64,000 nt of DNA from Astropecten irregularis. Taxonomy: Eukaryota; Echinodermata; Asteroidea; Paxillosida; Astropectinidae. A program made the position numbers and the translations under genes. The stretch covers positions 16,876,528 to 16,940,527 of the forward strand of contig OZ020253.1 in the NCBI GenBank assembly GCA_963971285.1. Reading direction: 5' to 3'. Below the pieces are notes generated by a model. The model worked only from the letters and a program-made list of their open reading frames with translations, had not been told where the DNA came from and made no database searches. Shown piece after piece: positions 22,096 to 34,300 of the stretch (within the stretch, counting starts at the first letter, position 1; each line of letters opens with the position of its first letter).

Positions 22096-22358
22096 GGAGA
22101 ATCGGTCTTCAAGTCAACAGCGCATGCGCAAAACAACACGCGCATGCTCACAATTGCGTGCGCGTGCGCTGTTGACTTGAAGACCAGGGGCCGATTTCAC
22201 TAAGGCTTTGCGATCATCGCTAAGCCCAAATCCATCGCTAAACGGAAAATTGATCGCTACTTTGTGTAGCAATTTTCCGTTTAGCGATGGATTTAGGCCT
22301 AGCGATGATCGCAAAGCGTTATTGAAATCGGCCCCTGTTCTCCAAAGTCTCCCATTGG
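22080..22358. repeat. Three-layer palindrome cassette
   Basis: Outer arms AATGGGAGACTTTGGAGAA (22083) and its complement (22338-22357) enclose a hairpin (22106-22186; arms GGTCTTCAAGTCAACAGCGC and complement) and a complete family E palindrome (22187-22336). Confidence 0.8.
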
Positions 22359-22607
22359 GACACGGCCATAGGCTGCTTATTGGTCTGTTCGGCTATGTGT
22401 GTGGGCAAACTCACTGGCCATGTGTGTTTTTTTGCCATTTAATTCTGTCTTTTTGGCCTAAAGATGAGGACTTAATGGCGTCAGCACACGATATACCTAT
22501 TTTAGCACAACGTTTTCCTCCCACGTAAATACTGTGAATGTGTAAGTAACTGCATTCATCAACAAGTATTTATAGGTATACACGGTCTCTCTCTTTCTAT
22601 GACGTGA

Positions 22608-22796
22608 GACTTAAGTGCGGATGATGAGGTTTATAACAGCGACGTTTGGTTGAGATTTAAGCAAGTTGGCACCATTGGTTGGCCATAGGGCAATACTAAA
22701 CGTGCGTATACACGGCGTCAGTGGCATTACACCACAATGTTTACCGCTCGGCCCACACATGAACTCTATATTGGGTATACAGTGCAGACACCGAAG
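22608..22796 (+). repeat. Family H dispersed repeat
   Basis: About 190 bp, also present in inverse orientation at 29385-29552 (TTTACCGCTCGGCCCACACA and flanks). Confidence 0.7.
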
Positions 22797-23034
22797 CGCC
22801 AACTCACTGACATGACGCAATTTACAAAAAATAGAATATGATACAAATAAATTGTTTCATCATTTTTTTTAAGCACAACCTAAGGTGAGATTAGATAGGC
22901 CTAATCATTAAAAAGATACAATACAAGACATATTTGAGTCTTTGCATGGTGACAATTGGTGTATGTGGGTCAGTTTGAGGAAACACCATGTAAGAATCGT
23001 TCGAACTTTCTCACTTCTTATTTTGCTCGCACTT

Positions 23035-23100
23035 CTCGTAAGGTCTCAACGTTTCGACTAGCCTGCTCAAGTCATCATCAGTCATCATCACCGTCTCCTA
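23035..23100 (-). repeat. CTGATGA...GAAAC motif, possible retroelement trace
   Basis: On the minus strand CTGATGATGACTTGAG ... GCTAGTCGAAACGTTGAGA. The same block occurs on the plus strand at 42162-42205. It resembles the hammerhead-like core carried by Penelope-type retroelements; no reverse transcriptase is nearby. Confidence 0.4.
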
Positions 23101-23271
23101 ATTACATGGTGTTTCCGCAAACCGATCCAAATACGGATACAAATTCCAAACAGCAAAAAGTGAAATAACATTTAAGACATATATTGATGAAATTCAGCTA
23201 TTATGGAAGATGTAGGCTTGGTACATTAAAATTCTGAGTTCTGAGTTCACAATCTCGTCCCTGTTAATGTA

Positions 23272-23530
23272 CAGTACCGGATTGGTATTAAACATGCCCA
23301 AACAGAAAAGAAAAACAAAGACCCAAAAACAGTTTTGATCTCGGGGTAAGATCAAAACCTATCTTTATGTTTTATAAGAAAAATCGAGTAGGGTTTTCGC
23401 TATTTTCTCGTGACTCAGATGTCCGATTGACCTCAGATTTTCACAGATTTGTTATTTCATGTACATGTTTGATCAGACAATGTGTGAGTGCTGTTCTGTG
23501 ACCTTTACCAATCATGTGTTATACATTTAA
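23272..23530. repeat. Family B, inverted and partial
   Basis: Contains GATCTCGGGGTAAGATCAAA, TGACTCAGATGTCCGATTGA and the ACCAATCATGTGTTATACAT end. Confidence 0.65.
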
Positions 23531-23820
23531 CCAAAACAGAATTACAAGATGGGATTCCAAAGACCTTTTTTATCAGCCTGTTGCATTTCGAGTGGTCCAT
23601 CAACCTCACCACCCCCTACCAACCCCTCCCTCCGTCACCAACTCTCCACTCCCCCTTCTATAAGAAAACACTCACCACGCCAGAAAGGTTTGTTTAAAAA
23701 GTACTGAGAGCGTCACACGAAACCCGACACCCCAATCAGGAATTAAAGAAATCGTGCAGCTTCGGCGGAGCAAAATATTGTAGCCAGTTGCAGAACCTGT
23801 TTGAAAAAAAAAAAATGATA

Positions 23821-24185
23821 TTAAAGGTTATATCATACTTTGGTTTTTATCAAAGAAATGCAGATTCATGAGCAAAAATATCAAGACAGATACAGTAACA
23901 GTCATCTGTGAAAATTTCAGTCTCATACGGTGCCCACTTTTTGAGAAAACATTGAAAAACAGCCACAGTATTTCTTAAGTCTCTTCTGTTTTATTGTTGA
24001 TCTTTAAAAGATCAAAAATAATGTTGGTCACTGGTTTTGCTCTTTTCTAGATAAATACAGCATTTCGGGCAGCAAGGTTTTAACAGTATGTTTCTACCAT
24101 CACCATTTTTATACCCTGTAAGTTATAGGTAAATCTGTGAAGATTTCTGTTTCGGTATGTTACCAAAGTATGATACTACCTTTAA
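23821..24185. repeat. Family A palindromic element
   Basis: 365 bp, both ends preserved (TTAAAGGTTATATCATACTT; ACTACCTTTAA). Confidence 0.85.
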
Positions 24186-24785
24186 TCATGATATACTGAA
24201 ATTTGAAACATTGGCTTTTACGAACATCACTTGTATACAATATAATGACTCGGTGTGTGATGACCAGTAGGGCTACACTACTGGCAGGCGACGCAATGAC
24301 TGTTCGGACATAGTACTCTAGTCGCCTGCGATGCCGTTTAACATGTCATAATAATTATAACAGCCATAGCAGCTTGAGCACGCGTCTAACCCCATTGGGA
24401 CACAGTGCATTAGAATAGTTATATTATTTGACAGTATAGAAAAGATCATTTAGGGATGAACGTTTTTGTGGCCAAGCTGTCGCATTTAATCAATGCACCG
24501 ATTTAGCCCCTCAACAAATTCCCGACCGTCTCAATTTTGTATCCGACATTGCAGCCAAACGGACGCACCGCTGTAATTCTATAGAATAGAAATGTCACGG
24601 GGTATAGGGTTACTCAATATCTTGATGTCTGAGAAAATGCGATTTATTTTTTAGTGAAAATCGTTTTGTGTCGCCATAAAACCGAAAAGTAAGTATCAGC
24701 AGTTGATTTCGTTGTTTACGTCGTTTAGAATTTTGTTTTACACTGTCGTGCCCGACAACCGGAATTATATTAAGAATGATTTTGA

Positions 24786-25152
24786 TTAAAGGTAGTATCA
24801 TACTTTGGTAGCATACCGAAACAGAAATCTTCACATATTTACCTATAACTTACAGGGTATAAGGATGGTGATGTAGAAACATACCGGTAAAATGTTTCTG
24901 GCTGAAACGCTGTAAAATTTATCCAGAAAAAGAGTAAAACCAGTGACCCAAATTACTTTTGATCTTTTAAAGATCAAAAATAACAGAGAAAAGATTTAAT
25001 AACTACTGTGGCCGTTTTTCACTGTTTTCTCAAAAAGCGGACACCGTATGGAACTGAAATTTTCACAGATGACTGGTACTGTATCTTCCTTGATGTTTCT
25101 GCCCATGAATCTGTATTTCTTTGACAACAACCAAAGTATGATATTACATTTA
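24786..25152. repeat. Family A palindromic element (reverse)
   Basis: 367 bp in opposite orientation to the preceding copy, about 600 bp away. Confidence 0.85.
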
Positions 25153-26008
25153 GTACGCAAACGCATTCAGAGAAAATTACGCACTGTAGACCAAAATAGG
25201 TGCATGGTCCAATGAAGAAAATGCATGCATTATACACTGGTTATCTGCAAGGCACATTGTAGACAGCGAAATAAAACTAGACGATTATTTACGATTCAGT
25301 ACGTCTGAATATCATAAGCATGCACGGAGAAAAACAGATTTTGTTACCGAGAATCTCTATGTATGCATAATACATTCACGAAATGAAAATATATCATTTT
25401 GTTTGAAGATGACATTAAAATAAACAGTGGTTGCAATAATATAATAGTGCTGCATGAATTATAGGGTGAAGGCTTTTGAAGGCGCGGTATAATAGGAATG
25501 GAATTGAATACAATTGTGTTCATACACTGCAAAAAGGGATATTATGTTGCAACTTGCATTATGTTATTTCTTCAGCGTGTATATTGTATTACAAAACATT
25601 CCCTATCAGCTATTCAATTTTTCGTTCATAGTTTCCGCTTCGTCGGCCCTGTCACTTCAAGGTAAACATTTGTATTTCAAAGTCTCGCTTGCAGGGACAT
25701 TTTTATTTTATTTTTCCACGGATGTGGAGAGTTATAGCAGACGGAATAAATATAATTCATATAAATCGGTGAAAATATTATATAACTTGAATTGATTTTT
25801 TACATGCAATAGAAAAAATGTAATTGTATGTAACATTTTTTCAAAGGAAAGATTTTAAACATTTATTTCCATTTCTCGGGATAGTTATGTACAATTTTAC
25901 AAAATATGTTTGTATGGAATGAAAGTAGAAGATATTGCTAAACTATCATATACTTGAGAGAAGATGAAAGATAATATGAGGCAAAAAAGTCATAGGCTTT
26001 CGTTAGGC

Positions 26009-26368
26009 TTTAACTTTGGTAGCATACCGAAACAGAAATCTTCACAGATTTACCCATAACTTACAGGGTGTATAAAGATGGTGATGTTAGAAACACACCG
26101 TTACATTGTTTCTGCCTGAAATGCTGTATTTATCCAGAAAAGAGTAAAACCAGTGACCAAAATTATTTTTGGTCTTTTAACGATTAAAAATAAAAGAGAA
26201 AAGACTTGATAAAATAATACAGTGGCGTTCATTTTCACTGTTTTCTCAAAAAGTGGGCACCGTGGGACTGAAATTTTCACAGATGACTGTTACTGTATCT
26301 TCCTTGATATTTTGTGCCCATGAATCTGTATTTCGTTGACAAAAACCAAAGTATGATATTACCTTTAA
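26009..26368. repeat. Family A palindromic element (reverse)
   Basis: About 360 bp; the left end is degraded and the right end is CCAAAGTATGATATTACCTT. Confidence 0.8.
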
Positions 26369-26995
26369 GTATAAGCATATGATGAAATAACACACATTGT
26401 GTTAATGGAGTACGCTTCAACTACTGTGCTTGGTATACCCATTTCGCTTGATTTGAAGTCAATGCTACTCTATACCATTATATAAGTCGTTACGCTTCCT
26501 GGGCGTTTTTATTGTGTAGTTCTTTTCAGAAAACATAATTTCTACATCCGCATACGCTGTCCATGTATACAGACCTTTTATTTTGACCCATGATACAGCC
26601 TGAACTATCTATGGACCTTTACGAAATGTGGATTGAGGCTATAGGCTTCGATTTGTTTTTCTTTTGCCATTTTGTGTCCTAAATGAAATGAAGGGCTTGA
26701 GATACATGACGAAGCTGGAGCCTTTCCCCAGCTTCATCCTGTGGCCAAATCCCTTTGTTTCATTGTGTGGGCTTCAAAATGGCGGTACTGAAATTTTTAA
26801 ACAATTCCCAAGCCTCACGCCTCACTATAGTTTCTTAAAGGCCCTATGTAAAACTGTAAAGGTGGAGAAACCTTTTTATAGGCACGTAGTCAGTTTAAAA
26901 AAAATGTAAGTGTAAAATATGGGGAAGGTATACGAACGGTATCGTTGAGAGCATATTGAAGTAAAGCGAGCACAGATTTCGCTGCTCTGCGGCAT

Positions 26996-27695
26996 TTAAA
27001 GGTATAATACATGATTGGTAAAGGTCACATAACAACAATCAATACGTTGTCTGATCCAATATGTACATGAAATAATAAACCTGTGAAAATTTGAGCTCAA
27101 TCGGACATCTGAGTCACGAGAGCCGACTCAATTTTATTTATAAAACATAATAATAATAATAATAATAATTTGGGAGGCTAATCATCCTTACTGGCAGCTG
27201 GGGTGCTGAATTGCGAAGGATGCGACTTCAACGTGATCGAGTTGCAGGCTTTCATGGGCGCCCTTGGCTGCCAGCCACATCAACCCATATATGATCACGG
27301 AGTACAGCCTGAGATCGTAAGTGTTTGATATTTGTGGAGGGAGGAAAACCGGATCACTTGGAGAAAAAACCTCGTAGCATAGGAGAGAACCAACGCACAA
27401 CTCTACTCACATAATGACCCAGGCCGGATTCGAACCCGGGACACATTGGTGAGAGGCGAGTGCCTATCGCACTTGTTTTGATCTTACGCAAAGAGCAAAA
27501 CTGTTGTCGGTCTTTGTTTGACTAATTTCTGGATAAATACAGCATTTCAGGCGGAAATATCTTAACAGTATGTTTCTACCACCACCATCTTCATACCCTG
27601 AATGTTATACGTAAATCTGTGAAAATTTCTGTTTGGGTATGTTACCAATCCTGCACCAGGTAGGAAAAGCCTCCATGCCTGTACTGTACCTTTAA
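26996..27695. repeat. Family B element split by a SINE
   Basis: The left part (26996-27155) and right part (about 27478-27695) of one family B element are separated by a SINE (27156-27477). Confidence 0.75.
27156..27477 (-). repeat. tRNA-derived SINE, nearly complete
   Basis: Read on the minus strand: tRNA-like head with GGGTTCGAATCCGGCC, then TGCGTTGGTTCTCTCCTATG and TCCAAGTGATCCGGTTTTCC, a body with GGCAGCCAAGGGCGCCCATG, and a TTA/AAT microsatellite tail at 27156-27172. A truncated plus-strand relative of its 3' part is at 58095-58240. Confidence 0.75.
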
Positions 27696-28229
27696 TTGTC
27701 AGAAACGTTGTTCCTTGGTTACTGACAGATGTTCCCACGTGTTACGCGAGGAAGCACTACGTGTTTTGGACCCGGAAGTCAACCCCTTCTTTCAGTTACA
27801 GGGATCTAATATTACACCATAATCATCGACCGTTTTTGCACCTGCATGGTCTTGACACTTCGCAAATAAATTCAGAAGTGGGAGAAGATAGATTATAGAC
27901 GTAGCATTTGCAGCTTGCAACTTCTCCTCTTATATACATATTGTGGTATTATGCGCTCGTGCGAGCATTTCGCCAATAAAGCGAATTAAGAAAGGAAATC
28001 GCCCGCCCAAGACCGAGGCCATGCGTCGGCCTGGAGTGACGTCTTGTACACGGTCAGGGTCGACAAGGCTTAAATCCAATATAGTATTTAGACAATGGAA
28101 TGAACGACGCACGGCGCGTATCAACAACGCAATTTGGACATTCAGACAATTCGAAAGAGAGGTGAATTAATATATCACGACCGTCAATTCCTTTGTGTAC
28201 GTTTGCGTCATTGATACCGTTTTCAACAC

Positions 28230-28690
28230 TTAAAGGTATAAAACTTGGTTGGCAAAGGTCACAGAACAGCACTAATACTTTGTCTTATCCAAAGTGTACA
28301 TAAAATAACACACATGTGAAAATTTGAGCTCAACCGGACATCTGAGTCATGAGAAAAAGACTCATTTTTTTTCTTATAAATCATAAAGAAGGTTTTTAAT
28401 CTTACCCCAAGATCAAAACTGTTTTCGGTCTTTGTTTTCCAAATTTCTGGATAAATACACCATTTCAGCCGGGAATATTTTAACGGTATCTACCGTACCT
28501 GCACCATCTTCATACCCTGGAAGTTACGTAAAATCTGTGAACATTTGTGTTTGGACACTGGTTTTACTCTTTTCTTGATAAATACAGCATTTCAGGCAGA
28601 AAAAATTAAATGGTATATGTAAGTTATAGGTGAATCTGTGAAGATTTCTGTTTTGGTATGCTACCAAAGTATGATATAGAAACTTTAACA
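28230..28690. repeat. Fused family B and family A fragments
   Basis: A family B element (28230 to about 28552) runs directly into the distal part of a family A element (about 28553-28690). Confidence 0.65.
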
Positions 28691-29087
28691 AAATGTGTAT
28701 CCATGAATAGTGATATGTTATTTCTGCCTTTACTGGAATCATTTCATATCGCAGACTTAAATATATACTGCTTCATCCAGTGCTGTAGGCTAATCATTCC
28801 TTGAAAATCACTTAGATGAAAGCTAATCATTAGTCGTTATCTTCATTGACAGGGAGGCTTTTGAATGTCATCTTAACTTCGTCAGAGTAAGCTCTGATTG
28901 ATTTCTGTGAACTGTCAATATGGCAAGCTAATTCAGACAGCAGAATCATAATCAGCACTGCACGCATCATTAAGATTGATCGTCCGAAAACAAAAATAGT
29001 GGAATTATGACGAACAGAGCAGGGAAAATGAAATTTGCTAAAAAACATAATGATAACATTTTATGTATAACCGAAGACCTATAGGGA

Positions 29088-29296
29088 GACTTTCCCATTG
29101 GGTCACGCAAAAAAAACGTTACTTTATACCTACATGTATTTCTAAACATCGCACAAACCAATGAACTTAAAATTGACATAATGGTCAAATTGAGAGCATT
29201 CTCTGTCTTCTATTAAAATATGGACAATAAAAATATGTCCTTAAAAGGTACCTGGTACCTTACGGAGACATCGAAAAGTCTCCCCACGTCCCGATG
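29088..29296 (+). repeat. Family G dispersed repeat, second copy
   Basis: AGGGAGACTTTCCCATTGG followed by CCAATGAACTTAAAATTGAC and TTAAAAGGTACCTGG, parallel to 18830-19040. Confidence 0.7.
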
Positions 29297-29384
29297 TTTC
29301 ACTAATGTCCACGTTTCCACTTTCTCTCTAATACCCCATTTCTATAGTATCATAAAACAAAAACATGCGCACACACTCAATATT

Positions 29385-29552
29385 GAGTTCATGTGTGGGC
29401 CGAGCGGTAAACATTGTGGTGTAATGCTACTGACGCCGTGTATACGCACGTTTAGTATTGCCCTATGGCCAACCAATGGTGCCAACTTGCTTAAATCTCA
29501 ACCACACGAACGTCGCTATTAAACCTCATCATCCGTACTTAAGTCTCAAGAG
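29385..29552 (-). repeat. Family H dispersed repeat, inverted copy
   Basis: Reverse complement of 22608-22796 with a few changes. It lies just after family G. Confidence 0.7.
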
Positions 29553-30135
29553 AGAGAGACAATCGTGGACCCCCTATTGTTCCTCTTTTGTTTGGACTTA
29601 AACTTTTTGGCAGCAGCTCCATTGGTTTTGTACATGCTTTCCAATCGTGGACCTTTTTCCAATCGTGGACCCTATTGTCCCTTTTGTTATCAGTCCACGG
29701 TTTGAATGCCTATACAAACCCACTGATGCCACACTGCCAGGTTCTGTTTTGAAGGTTGTCATTATTTGATAAGAAGGGGGATACCATGATCTTATTATTG
29801 TGTGGAGGGACCCCTATACGCTATATAGCAAGCTATAGGGCATGTTTTTATTTCTTCTGGCGTTGTTAACCTATTCACTTTGAATGGAATAATTCCTTCG
29901 GTTAGAGGACTAATTGTCCCTCAGAAATCATCTGTCTGAGGGAAGAACCTACGCTGGTTCAAAAACCTTTTGGTCCCATAATAAGAACTTCTAAACTCTT
30001 GTTTAACTGCGTAGGATTCGATGGATTTGAATACGACACTGTAAAATTTGTGTTTTGAACACGGGACTTACACTGTCAGTCTTCTAATTGTTCTGTTCTG
30101 TTTTTGTTTTACTTATACCGCAAATATAATGGCTA

Positions 30136-30325
30136 ACCAGTGTGGCGGTCTCAACTGTCCACCGATCCTATAGCTGTCCCTCCTTACGTAGACGGACATA
30201 CCATCACGCCACATAAAACGGACGACTTTCCCGTTGTTGTGCACAGAGATGGCATGACGTATTTTACCATAAGGGGGACAGCTGAGATCGGGAGACAGCT
30301 GAGACTGCCACATCTGACCCAATCG
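30136..30325. repeat. Imperfect palindrome upstream of P4HTM copy 2
   Basis: Left arm TGTGGCGGTCTCAACTGTCC ... CTATAGCTGTCCCTCCTTAC pairs with right arm ... GGGGGACAGCTGAGATCGGG ... CAGCTGAGACTGCCACA. The frames on both strands (79 and 62 codons) mirror each other because of this symmetry. Confidence 0.65.
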
Positions 30326-30580
30326 TAAGGAGCGGTAATTACTCTGTGTCAAGTAAAAATGGCTGCTGAACAGAGTGAGGGGAAAATCGTTACCCGAGAC
30401 TTCACTTCAGCTTGGAGTGGTATAATTACCCGCGTCAGGATGTCCGGTATGCCGATAACCAAAAACTAAAACGTAAGAAAAACGTTAGACTTGATGACGT
30501 GAAATGTGATCAGCACAATTACCACGAGAATAATTCATTGAGCGCGCTCTTCCTTTTTTTTTTTGCGACATAAGGATTGA

Positions 30581-30774
30581 CCAATGGCGTGCGAGGACGG
30601 GAAGAAAGGGGGGAGGGGAGGAGTTGTGGGAGGGGGAGTAAGGATAATAAAAACAACATGCACGTGCTCCTTTTGGATCACTTCGACTGAAAAAAAAAAT
30701 GACGTTCTAATCATTCGGGCCGTCTCCGCTGTTGTCGCCGGTCGAATAGCTGTATACCATCCCGTGTTTATATA
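30581..30774 (+). promoter_or_regulatory. Probable promoter of P4HTM copy 2 (CCAAT, CACGTG, TATA-like)
   Basis: Upstream of the first coding exon there is CCAAT at 30581-30585, a CACGTG palindrome at 30661-30666 and a TATATA at 30769-30774 about 360 nt before the ATG. CACGTG contains the RCGTG core of hypoxia response elements and is also a generic E-box. P4HTM is described as hypoxia-induced in mammals, so an HRE role is possible but unproven. A G-rich tract (30598-30645) sits between the first two. Confidence 0.35.
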
Positions 30775-30799
30775 CAAGCAGCCGGGCTGCATGGACTGA

Positions 30800-31135
30800 G
30801 ATTGCTCGCGCGTGATGTGTGTTGTACATCTTTCATATACCTTCATGTTGTGATACTGCAACGCAGCCAAATTGTGAAGAAGGCGGTCTTTCCCATCCCA
30901 CGACTAATTTGCAGCGGAGGTCTCGTGTTCAGCTATTCCACCGCCCCCGAGATTTTACACCGCGCACATTAAATTTCCATAGTAACCTTAATTTCTTATT
31001 TTCTTCTTCTTCTTTTTTTTTTGGTTGGGATATCAGTTCGTATCTTGGTTTTGGCAGTCAGTGTGACTGAGATGATGACGGGATGAGCGTCGTGCGGGCG
31101 CCTTCAGTAGTCACGTCGTATTATCTCGGGATACA
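30800..31135 (+). other. P4HTM copy 2, probable 5' UTR
   Basis: Sequence between the TATA-like motif and the start codon, more GC-rich in places than the surroundings. The transcription start is not visible, so the left limit is a guess of about 25-30 nt after the TATA-like box. Confidence 0.3.
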
Positions 31136-31345
31136 ATGATGGTGCTGCTGCAGTCAAGGGACTCAACGGCGCTGCAGCTGGTAGGCCTACCGGTGGCAAG
31201 GGGGAAGACACGGCAAACATTGGCGCTCTTGGCCGTGCTCTTCTCGGTGTTGTGTGCGCATCCCGTCCTGACTACGGATGACAGTGCAGGGGGCGGTGAT
31301 GGTGGTGAGCAGAAACTAACGCTGGTCCAGCTCGATCCAGTCGAG
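31136..31345 (+). CDS. P4HTM: P4HTM copy 2, exon 1 (start and membrane anchor)
   Basis: 70 codons from ATG (31136) to donor GTAAGC, phase 0. The product has a basic stretch (RGKTRQ), then TLALLAVLFSVLCAHPVL as a single hydrophobic segment, then a Gly/Asp-rich linker. This fits a signal-anchor of a type II membrane protein. Two consecutive ATG codons; the second has G at +4. Assigned by position, splice phase and the anchor, since N-termini of this family are poorly conserved. Confidence 0.82.
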
Positions 31346-34300
31346 GTAAGCAGAACTCATTCTGTTTAACTTCTTCTTCTTCATTCAGAAATACACGTTC
31401 CGTTTGGAATTGTTAAGTTAAAGGTAGTATCATACTTTGTACGAAACCAAAACAGAAATGTTCACTGAGATTTACGTATAACTTACAGGGTATGAAGATG
31501 GTGGTGTTAATATAGAAACATACCGTAAACATACCATAAAGAGACACACTCTTTAAAGGTAGTATCATTCTTTGGTAACAAAACAAAACAGAAATGTTCA
31601 CAGATTTACGTATAACTTAGAGGGTATGAAGATGGTGGTGGTACAAACATACCGTTCAAATGTTTCCACCTGAAATTGTGTATTTATCCAGAAATGAGTA
31701 AAACAACGACCGAAAATGTTTTTGATCTTTTAAAAGATCACTAAATAAAAGGGAAAAGACTTAAAAAATAGTGTGGCTGTTTTTCACTGTTTTCTCACAA
31801 AGTGGGCAACGTATGGGACTGAAATTTTCACAGATGAGATTTTTTATTCGGCATCGGGGCATTTTTTGGCCTATGTCGTTCATCGTGATTGAGGTGTCTT
31901 GGCCTATAGTGGTCTGGTGTGTCGTATTCAGGGTCTTATGGTCAATCTACAGTTAGTTCGAGTCCAGCCATGGGTTAAAGGTACAGAAAATGTTCACTGA
32001 TTTACGTATAACTTTCACGGGGTATGAAGATGGTGCTGGTAGAAGATACCGGTAAAATGTTTCCGCATGAAGTGGTGTTTTATCCAGAAATTAGTCAAAC
32101 AAAGACAGAAAACAGTTTTGATGTCGGGGTAAGATCAAAACCATTCTTTATGTTTTGTAAGAAAAAATGAGTCGAGTTTTCAGTGTTTTCTCGTGACTCA
32201 GATGTCCGATTGAGCTCAAACTTTCATAGGTAGGCCTATATCATTTCATGTTCATGCTGGATTAGATGTAGGAGCGCTGTTCTGTGACCTTTACCAATCA
32301 CGTATTCATTTAAGATGCTTGCATCATTGGGCAATACGCTTTGCCACATGTTGCTCCTTTACAACCAAGAGTAAATGGGTACATAATGTAAACCTGATGG
32401 CTTTGTGTTTGACTAGCGTTTGTTCATACAGCATTCATTCCCCTGTATACTTCCCCATGGAGTTGAGATGGTTTCAGGAGTGACAAAATATAGCCTAATG
32501 ACTATAATTAAACGTATGAGAGACTTACCCCATGCGCTATAAATGTAAGAACTAACTGCATATCATATAGTTATGATTATTCAAGATGACAATCGGAAAC
32601 GAGCGAATTGGAATAGTGGGGAGGCTGAGTGCCGTGTATTTTGCATACAAACGTGCCGCATAATCTTTACAATCATTATTATGTGATGAGTTATACGGTA
32701 TAACAACTCAAGGATCGCATTCTGTCATAGTACATTAGCCCGACGTGAAGGTTATACCACCGTTCTGTTCAAATAGCACTATACGGGGTTTCGTTCCGTT
32801 ATCGATGAGTTTCCTAATGGATACGACAGAAAAACTGTAATTATTTTGGAGGCTAATTAAAACAAGTTGAATCGTGTGCAGGGTTTATAAATAATCCCAT
32901 TAGTGATAATGTGTATGTGGACTGTATGCAGTACGTGGCATTGTAATGTTCCTTCCCCGCGTATTAAAGGTAATTTCGTAGTTTGGTTTTTGTCAAAGAA
33001 AATGTCCGATGTCCGATTGAGCTCAAATTTCACAGGTTCATTATTATTTCCATGCACATATTGGATCAGACAAAGAGTGAGTGCTGTTCTGTGACCTTTA
33101 CCAATCATGTATTATACCTTTAAGGGGTTGTCTGCCCCGTCGTGTCAGCACGAGGTCCCCGGTGCGAATCCTGCTCAGGCTTGGTACCGGTAATTATTCG
33201 CATGCCATAAGAAGTGTACCGAACTATATTGCAGCAGAATATCGTGAGGCACGAGCTTTTGAAGAAACGTTACAGCAGCTTTAAAGCTGACCATCTTCCC
33301 GGATGCATATTGCATAGCGCATGAACGGCATAGTTAAGTTCACTCCGCGGTAAGTTGTCCAATATTCCGCGGGGTCCACTTGTGAGCGGTGGGGGAACCT
33401 GGGTTGTTCTTTTCGCAGGAAACCGCGTCTCTTTCAAGTCCACTTCAAAAGCGTCTACGTGGAATTTGGAATAAGGTGTCAAGGGGTAAGGGAAGGGGGC
33501 ACAAGCCTTTTGAAGGCCTTATTCGCTGGCGTCACTATACTCGCTCTATCTCTTCAAGACAAGACGAGAATCTGGAATAAACAACGTATATGACCTGTAA
33601 TGCTTTTTTGTCGCTCGTTTAACCCATAGAACTGAAATAACCATTGCCCGATTTTATTAACACTTTGCGATCATAAAAAGCCCAAATCCATCGCAAAACT
33701 GAAATTTGCTACGGCAAAGTATTTTCCGGTTTTCCGTGAAGAGATGGATTTGGGCTTTAGCGATGATCGCAAAGCGTCAGTGAAATCGGCCCCAGATCGC
33801 ATAACGCGCATCCACACGCACTTTGTCTGACGAGGCCCTGCGATCGATCGTAACTCGAAATACGAATGATAACCCATCGTAGATGTCTTATCCTACGTAG
33901 GACTGCAATGCATCATAAGTAGCGACGAGTTTCGTGAAATCGACCCCTCGTGACAAACAAGTTGTCTGACTTGATGCGCGAAGCAAAAGCGCCGTCAGTA
34001 TAGACTTCACAATGCTCGGTCACGTGACAAAGATTTTCCACCAATGGGAGTACTGTATCCTCCCAGGTATTCATGAATGGTGGTGCGTACCGATTCGTGT
34101 GGACTGTGTATACTACATACCTGTGGCAATGCCCGCGTGTTGGAAAATGAATAATGGGCCTACACTAAAAGTTCAACTTTGAATAACCGATGTTAAGAGG
34201 TTTCAAAATGGAGAATGTGGCATATAGATGATCCCATCAGAGTTAATGGCCACAGAGGAAACTACGAGCACTAACAAGTAAGAGAGGAAAGGCCCTTTCC

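Noticed and set aside
30113-30352. 79- and 62-codon frames on opposite strands with similar starts and ends
   Set aside because: The similarity is explained by the palindrome at 30136-30325.
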